Positions 58,577-64,000 of a stretch of DNA of 64,000 nucleotides are shown piece by piece. Source of the stretch: Procambarus clarkii. Taxonomy: Eukaryota > Arthropoda > Malacostraca > Decapoda > Cambaridae. Under the pieces are notes generated by a model. It had not been told where the DNA came from, made no database searches, and saw only the letters and a program-made list of their open reading frames with translations. Positions within the stretch are counted from its first letter, which is position 1. Each line of letters starts with the position of its first letter. A program made the position numbers and the translations under genes. The DNA lies in NCBI RefSeq assembly GCF_040958095.1, contig NC_091214.1, positions 6,477,642 through 6,541,641 of the forward strand, in the 5' to 3' direction.

Positions 58577-60114
58577 TGCTTTTTGCTGTCCTGACCTTAA
58601 TATTCGATGTACAGATTTAATTTTTATACCAATGTAAGAACATATGTATATGTCACCAAAGCATGAGTTAAATCACACAAAAAGCTAAAGAACTACATCG
58701 ATCACTAGCCGTGAGCTCCAAGCAGCGACGAAATATTTCTATTCTTTTCAGGGATGTCAACTTCACACTTGTCCTACAGCGTTAAATTTGGTATCAATAT
58801 GATCGCAATTAAATTTCCTACATGGACATATGCATATAAATGTAGAATCATGATCGCGGCCCACACCAAAAGTGTGTGGAGTGTGCGATTACACTTGCCG
58901 TGTCAACAATACAATAGTCTTTCCACTAAGTTACAATAGAATGCCGTTCTCCTAAATATGCCATGTGCCTATTAGAGAAAACGAAAATTTAATGGCAAAC
59001 ATTTTCATACTCTCCCCAAGTCGATCGAATAAGAATTGGATTTTATACAAATATTTTTTAATCGCGCGTAAATTTACGACGCAGTTGTACTTTTAGGAAA
59101 AAATACGCGTCGGTTATTTACGACCCAGGAGCGGGAAAGTGTTTTAATAACTCTTACAACTGTCACTAGTAACGCGGAAATTACACAACACTCTACCCGT
59201 CTAGCATTCAGTGAGAAAATCCCATTAATCCCTGTCCTACCAGACAGCTGATAAATCTCTTTATTAGTTACGTTAATTTACGTTAAACGGTTACTAATCA
59301 CTCAGCGATGATAAACTCTGATTTACAATGTCCAAAGTGTTAAGAGAACGGTGATCACTCGTGATTACCTTTAGAGTAATTAATTACTATCCTCAAGATC
59401 AATAATGAAACAATTAAATACGCAACCTTTCACACTGGCTCAGCAATTTACATTAAGGTATAAATTCCGTCTGAGCCTTCCATACTCAGACCAATTTAGG
59501 CGGCTAATAACAGTAATTAGCACCACGTTTACGTTATTCTAAAATGACGTTACTCCTCCCACGAGACAATTAAGTGCCGGTACTTCCCCGCAGATAAATA
59601 ACGACGTTACGTTAATGGAACAATGGAGCCTTCGTGTGAGTCGATCAAACAAGGATCGAGGTTAATTACTTTGACTTCCTGAAACACGTCAATTACCCGG
59701 CTCACTGACCGTTAATTACGACAGACAATACTCTAATTCTTATCTGGCTGATGGCTAGGCTCCTTCAGACTACCATAGCTGCTTGGCAGGAAAGTAAATT
59801 AACCCAAACGTATTCTACGTTACTCAAATTGTCAAAGAACAAATTCCCTTAAAGCAATGGGCGTTCCCTTGGTTACGTTATATTAATTGCCTCGCAATCA
59901 CCTCACTGAATACTGGACTTCGATGTCCTACCAGATAAACAGGAGAATATATGTGTACCCAAGTACTCGTCTACAGCCGAGTTCACCCACGACAATGACA
60001 AATCACACTAACAAATCACAGTGATTTACGTTACAATCCGGTTGCAATGACAATACTGCAGAACCTAGTAAAATAACATACAGGACATGAACCCTCTAGA
60101 ACACTGGTTACCTA
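58577..60114. other. Non-coding region rich in the word ACGTTA
   Basis: No supported ORF. ACGTTA occurs on the plus strand repeatedly here and from 57756 on (for example 59270, 59280, 59531, 59547, 59604, 59609, 59817, 59875, 60028), with almost no occurrences of the reverse complement. Confidence 0.5.
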
Positions 60115-60278
60115 CCTTGAGGTTACCTTGAGGTGCTTCCGGGGCTTAGCGTCCCCGCGGCCCGGTCGAAAACCAGGCCTCCTGGTTGCCGGAGTGATCA
60201 ACCAGGCTGTTGGACGCGGCTGCTCGCAGCCTGACGTATGAGTCACTGCCTGGTTGATCAGGTCTCTTTTGGAGGTGC

Positions 60279-61847
60279 TTATCCAGTTCTCTCTTGAACA
60301 CTGTGAGGGGTCGGCCAGTTATGTCCCTTATGTGTAGTGGAAGCGTGTTGAACAGTCTCGGACCTCTGATGTTGATAGTTCTCTCTCAGAGTACCTGTTG
60401 CACCTCTGCTTTTCAACGGGGGTATTCTGCACATCCTGCCATGTCTTCTCGTCTCATGTGATGTTATTTCTGTGTGCAGGTTTGGGACCAGCCCCTCTAG
60501 TATTTTCCACGTGTAAATTATTATGTACCTCTCCCGCCTGCACTCAAGGGAATGCAGTTTTAGGCTCTTTAGTCGGTCCCAATAGTTTAGATGTTTTACT
60601 GAGTGGATTCTAGCAGTAAAGGATCTCTGCACGCTCTCCAGGTCAGCAATTTCTCCAGCTTTGAAAGGGGCTGTCATTGTGCAGCAGTACTCCACTCTAG
60701 AGAGCACAATCGTTTTGAAAAGTATCATCATCGGTATAGCATCTCTAGTGTGAAAAGTTCTTGTTATCCAACCTGCCATTTTTCTTGCAGTTGTGACGGC
60801 TACTTTATTGTGTTCTTTTAAGGTAAGGTCTTCCGACATGAGTACACCCAGATCTTTTACATTGCCTTTTCGTTCTATGTTATGATTTGCCTGAGTTTTG
60901 TATGTGGTTTCCGTTTATATATTTTCATTTTTTCCATGGCGCATGAGCTGGAACTTATCTTCGTTAAACACCATATTATTTTCTGTAGCCCATAGAAAGA
61001 CCTGATCTACATCTGTCTGGAGGTTTGCCGTGTCCTCTATGTTGCCTACTCTCATGAAGATCCTAGTGTCATCTGCAAAGGATGATACAGTGCTATAGGT
61101 TGTGTTCTTGTCTATGTCCGATATGAGAATGAGAAAAAGTACTGGAGCAAGCACAGTACCCTGGGGGACTGAGCTCTTCACGGTTGATGGGCTGGATTTT
61201 ATTTTGTTGACTATTACACATCGGGTTCTGTTGGTCAGGAAATTGTAGATCCATCTGCCTATTTTTCCGGTAATTCCTTTTGAACGCATTTTATGTGCAA
61301 TAACACCATGGTCACATTTATCAAAAGCTTTTGCGAAATCTGTGTAAATTACATCAGCGTTTTGTTTGTCTTCCATAGCATCTAATGCCATATCATAGTG
61401 GTCCAGCAACTGCGACAGGCAAGAGCGCCCTGTTCTGAAACCATGTTGTCCAGGGTTATGTAGGTACTGTGATTCCATGTATTTTGTGATCTTACTTCTT
61501 AGCACTCTCTCCAAAATTTTTATGATGTGCGATGTTAGTTCTATCGGTCTGTAATTTTTTGCCTCTGCCTTATTTCCTCCTTTATGAAGTGGTGCTATCT
61601 CTGCTGTTTTTAGTATATCAGGAATAACGCAAGTATCTAGGCTTTGTCTCCACAGAATGTGGAGGGCCTGCGATAGTGGTTTTTTACAGTTCTTTATGAA
61701 TATGGAGTTCCAAGAATCCGAGCCTGGTGCAGAGTGCATAGGCATACTGTTTATGGCTTCTTCAAAATCCAGTGGGGATAGGGTGACGTCTGATATATGA
61801 TTTGATGTTGGTATCATATCCATGAAAAACTTCGTTTGGGTTATCAA
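60279..61847 (-). pseudogene. LINE B copy 3, reverse transcriptase with one in-frame stop
   Basis: Bases 60915-61847 hold MPMHSAPGSDSWNSIFIKNC, IAPLHKGGNKAEAKNYRPIE, QHGFRTGRSCLSQLLDHYDM, IYTDFAKAFDKCDHGVIAHK, SSVPQGTVLAPVLFLILISD and SSFADDTRIFMR. After one TAA (60915-60917) the same frame continues to 60279 with GNVKDLGVLMSEDLTLKEHN, VLSRVEYCCTMTAPFKAGEI and RRERYIIIYTWKILEG. It is otherwise well preserved. Confidence 0.88.
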
Positions 61848-61977
61848 TCTTTAGTGCGTTTAATGGCTCGCTGAAAACAGAGTCGTACTGCTTCCTCAGT
61901 AGCTCGCTCATTTCTTTATTGTCATCGGTGAACGTTCCATCTCCCTTTGGCAGGTGCCCGATACTAGATGTGGCTTT

Positions 61978-62424
61978 TTATCTTGATTTTGCATAGGAGA
62001 AAAAATATTTCTGATTTCTCTCTATTTCACTGATGGCCTTTTGCTCTCTTTGCCTCTCCTGAGTTTTGTATGATTCTTGTAGCTTCCGTTCAATTGTTTC
62101 TATTTCTCTACCTAACCTTCTTCGCCGTTCTTGAGATAGGGTGCGACTCTCAAGTTGTTCCGCGATTCGTTTTCTTCGCCTATATAGGGAACGACGTTCC
62201 CGTTCCAATCTGCATATCTTCCTCTTTTTTCTTAGGGGTATGCGGTTTGAACATATTTCTAGTGCTACTGAGCTTATTTTTTCCAGGCAATGCAAATTTT
62301 CCAGGCAATGCATTTTCCAAAATGCAAACCAGTTCAGGTTTGCATTTTCTAGCTGTTCTTCCAAGTTTATTTCTGTGAAGTTCTGGTTTATTTGCTCCCA
62401 GTTTATCTGGGAGCTGCCCCACAA
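61978..62424 (-). pseudogene. LINE B copy 3, linker between endonuclease and RT
   Basis: 148 residues, strongly basic (RLERERRSLYRRRKRIAEQL) ending in QKYFFSYAKSR, the segment that normally precedes the RT in this group. Its frame differs from the RT ORF. Confidence 0.65.
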
Positions 62425-62440
62425 CGACTTTACTGAACTG

Positions 62441-62664
62441 CAATCACATACGGTGATTGCTCAACTCTAGCAACAATCACTAACAATGACAACCCCTTTG
62501 CAATAACACACACGGCAAATACTCTAATTTCCAAGTATTAGAATACTGCACACACTTACTGATGCAAATGACCCCAGTGCTCTCAATAACCCCTAGAACA
62601 TAGGTCCACAATTTGCAATCACCACAGTAAATAACACAATAACACTGGGCACCGTGACACTACG

Positions 62665-62665
<1 letters not shown>
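62441..62665. other. Non-coding sequence
   Basis: AT-rich sequence resembling that to the left of LINE B copy 3, and probably its continuation. No feature seen. Confidence 0.4.

Positions 62666-62752
<87 letters not shown>
62666..62752. repeat. (TA)n microsatellite
   Basis: About 87 bases of pure TA. Confidence 0.95.
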
Positions 62753-62756
<4 letters not shown>

Positions 62757-62966
62757 CTGCTGACACATGTAGCCCACAGCTATCAAACGTTATTGGGAAC
62801 ACTAAGAAGATCTCACACTCTTTAAATCACATGGGTGAGCGATTTATCGATCACGCATGCCGATAAACACTACCGAGTATTACGTTACTCGACAGAGCGA
62901 CGGCGGTCTCTCGCGACTCACTTACCAAATTCTACCAAAATTACGTTAATACTGCAACCACAATAC

Positions 62967-62967
<1 letters not shown>

Positions 62968-63058
<91 letters not shown>
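62968..63058. repeat. (TA)n microsatellite left of the palindromic element
   Basis: About 91 bases of TA directly adjoining the element at 63059. Confidence 0.95.
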
Positions 63059-63061
<3 letters not shown>

Positions 63062-63451
63062 GTACCTAGTAGCCAGAACACACTTCTCAGCCTACTATGC
63101 AAGGCCCGATTTGCCTAATAAGCCAAGTTTTCATGAATTAATGTTTTTTCGACTACCTAACCTACCTAACCAAACCTAACCTAACTTTTTCGGCTACCTA
63201 ACCTAACCTAACCTAACCTATAAAGATAGGTTACGTTAGGTTAGGTAGGGTTGGTTAGGTTCAGTCATATATCTACGTTAATTTTAACTCCAATAAAAAA
63301 AAATTGACCTCATTCTTAATGAAATGGGTAGCTCTATCATTTCATAAGAAAAAAATAGAGAAAATATATTAATTCAGGAAAACTTGCCTTATTATGCAAA
63401 TCGGGCCTTGCATAGTAGGCTGAGAAGTGCGTTCTGGCTATTAGGTACGAC
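63059..63451. mobile_element. Palindromic MITE-like element in (TA)n
   Basis: 393 bases. The left 75 bases (gtcgtacctagtagccagaa...) are the reverse complement of the right 75 (...ggctattaggtacgac), and the centre is also folded: runs of cctaa at 63150-63220 face runs of ttagg at 63222-63260. Both ends abut (TA)n, consistent with a TA target. No coding sequence, so it depends on an enzyme made elsewhere. Confidence 0.85.

Positions 63452-64000
<549 letters not shown>

Larger units (their letters stand above)
60115..62440 (-). mobile_element. LINE family B-like element, copy 3
   Basis: Minus-strand LINE related to the copies at 6471 and 26017 but a different subfamily. The 3' end at 60115-60300 has a compact GC-rich tail with 'aaccaggcctcctggttgcc' and other self-complementary words. 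The endonuclease domain is missing; the 5' edge is near 62440 in the linker. Confidence 0.85.

Noticed and set aside
63150-63260. Telomere or interstitial telomeric repeat
   Set aside because: The cctaa/ttagg runs are short, irregular and inverted inside a MITE-like palindrome.

Overview
The window looks like a repeat-rich, transposon-saturated stretch of an arthropod genome, most likely a decapod crustacean. The sequence shows several families of LINE retrotransposons, long (TA)n and (CT)n tracts, a tRNA-derived SINE, a palindromic element sitting in (TA)n, a Polinton-type DNA polymerase, and LINE tails reading 'gggccaataggccttctgca', which I associate from general knowledge with decapod genomes. 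I see no clear single-copy host gene. Most proteins belong to mobile elements; the exception is a small C2H2 zinc-finger ORF present in three copies.

Layout. Bases 1-4063 carry a family-B DNA polymerase of the Polinton/Maverick or adintovirus kind, split by one frame change near 2065. From 4928 to the assembly gap at 40101 lies a tandem array of a cassette made of a zinc-finger ORF, a tRNA-like sequence, a reverse-strand LINE (family B) and a CR1-like LINE (family A). Unit A is 4928-10964, unit B is 24479-39619, and unit C starts at 39615 and runs into 500 N. The array is inflated by nested insertions. A 5'-truncated LINE (family C) landed exactly between units A and B with a CTCAT target duplication. 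A roughly 9.05-kb MULE-type DNA transposon (15393-24443) with an intact 614-residue transposase then landed in that LINE. A 7170-bp LTR retrotransposon (31313-38482) landed in the CR1 part of unit B with TAAGG target duplications.

The LTR element is the most notable feature. It is Ty3/Gypsy-like, but its integrase lies upstream of the reverse transcriptase and RNase H, the order known from the Gmr1 clade. Its two 985-bp LTRs differ at only about two positions by eye, so it inserted recently.

From 40601 to 56957 are three head-to-tail copies of another LINE (family D), separated by arrays of a 14-bp satellite (44682-45253 and 48922-54551). The satellite has no stop codon in any of the six frames, and in the larger array blocks are repeated at offsets of 2099 and 1764 bp. 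From 56958 to the end is non-coding sequence with a SINE, another family-B-like LINE on the minus strand, (TA)n tracts and a 393-bp palindromic MITE-like element. One shared theme is that LINEs B and C and the SINE carry the same 3'-tail sequence, which suggests the SINE uses the machinery of those LINEs.
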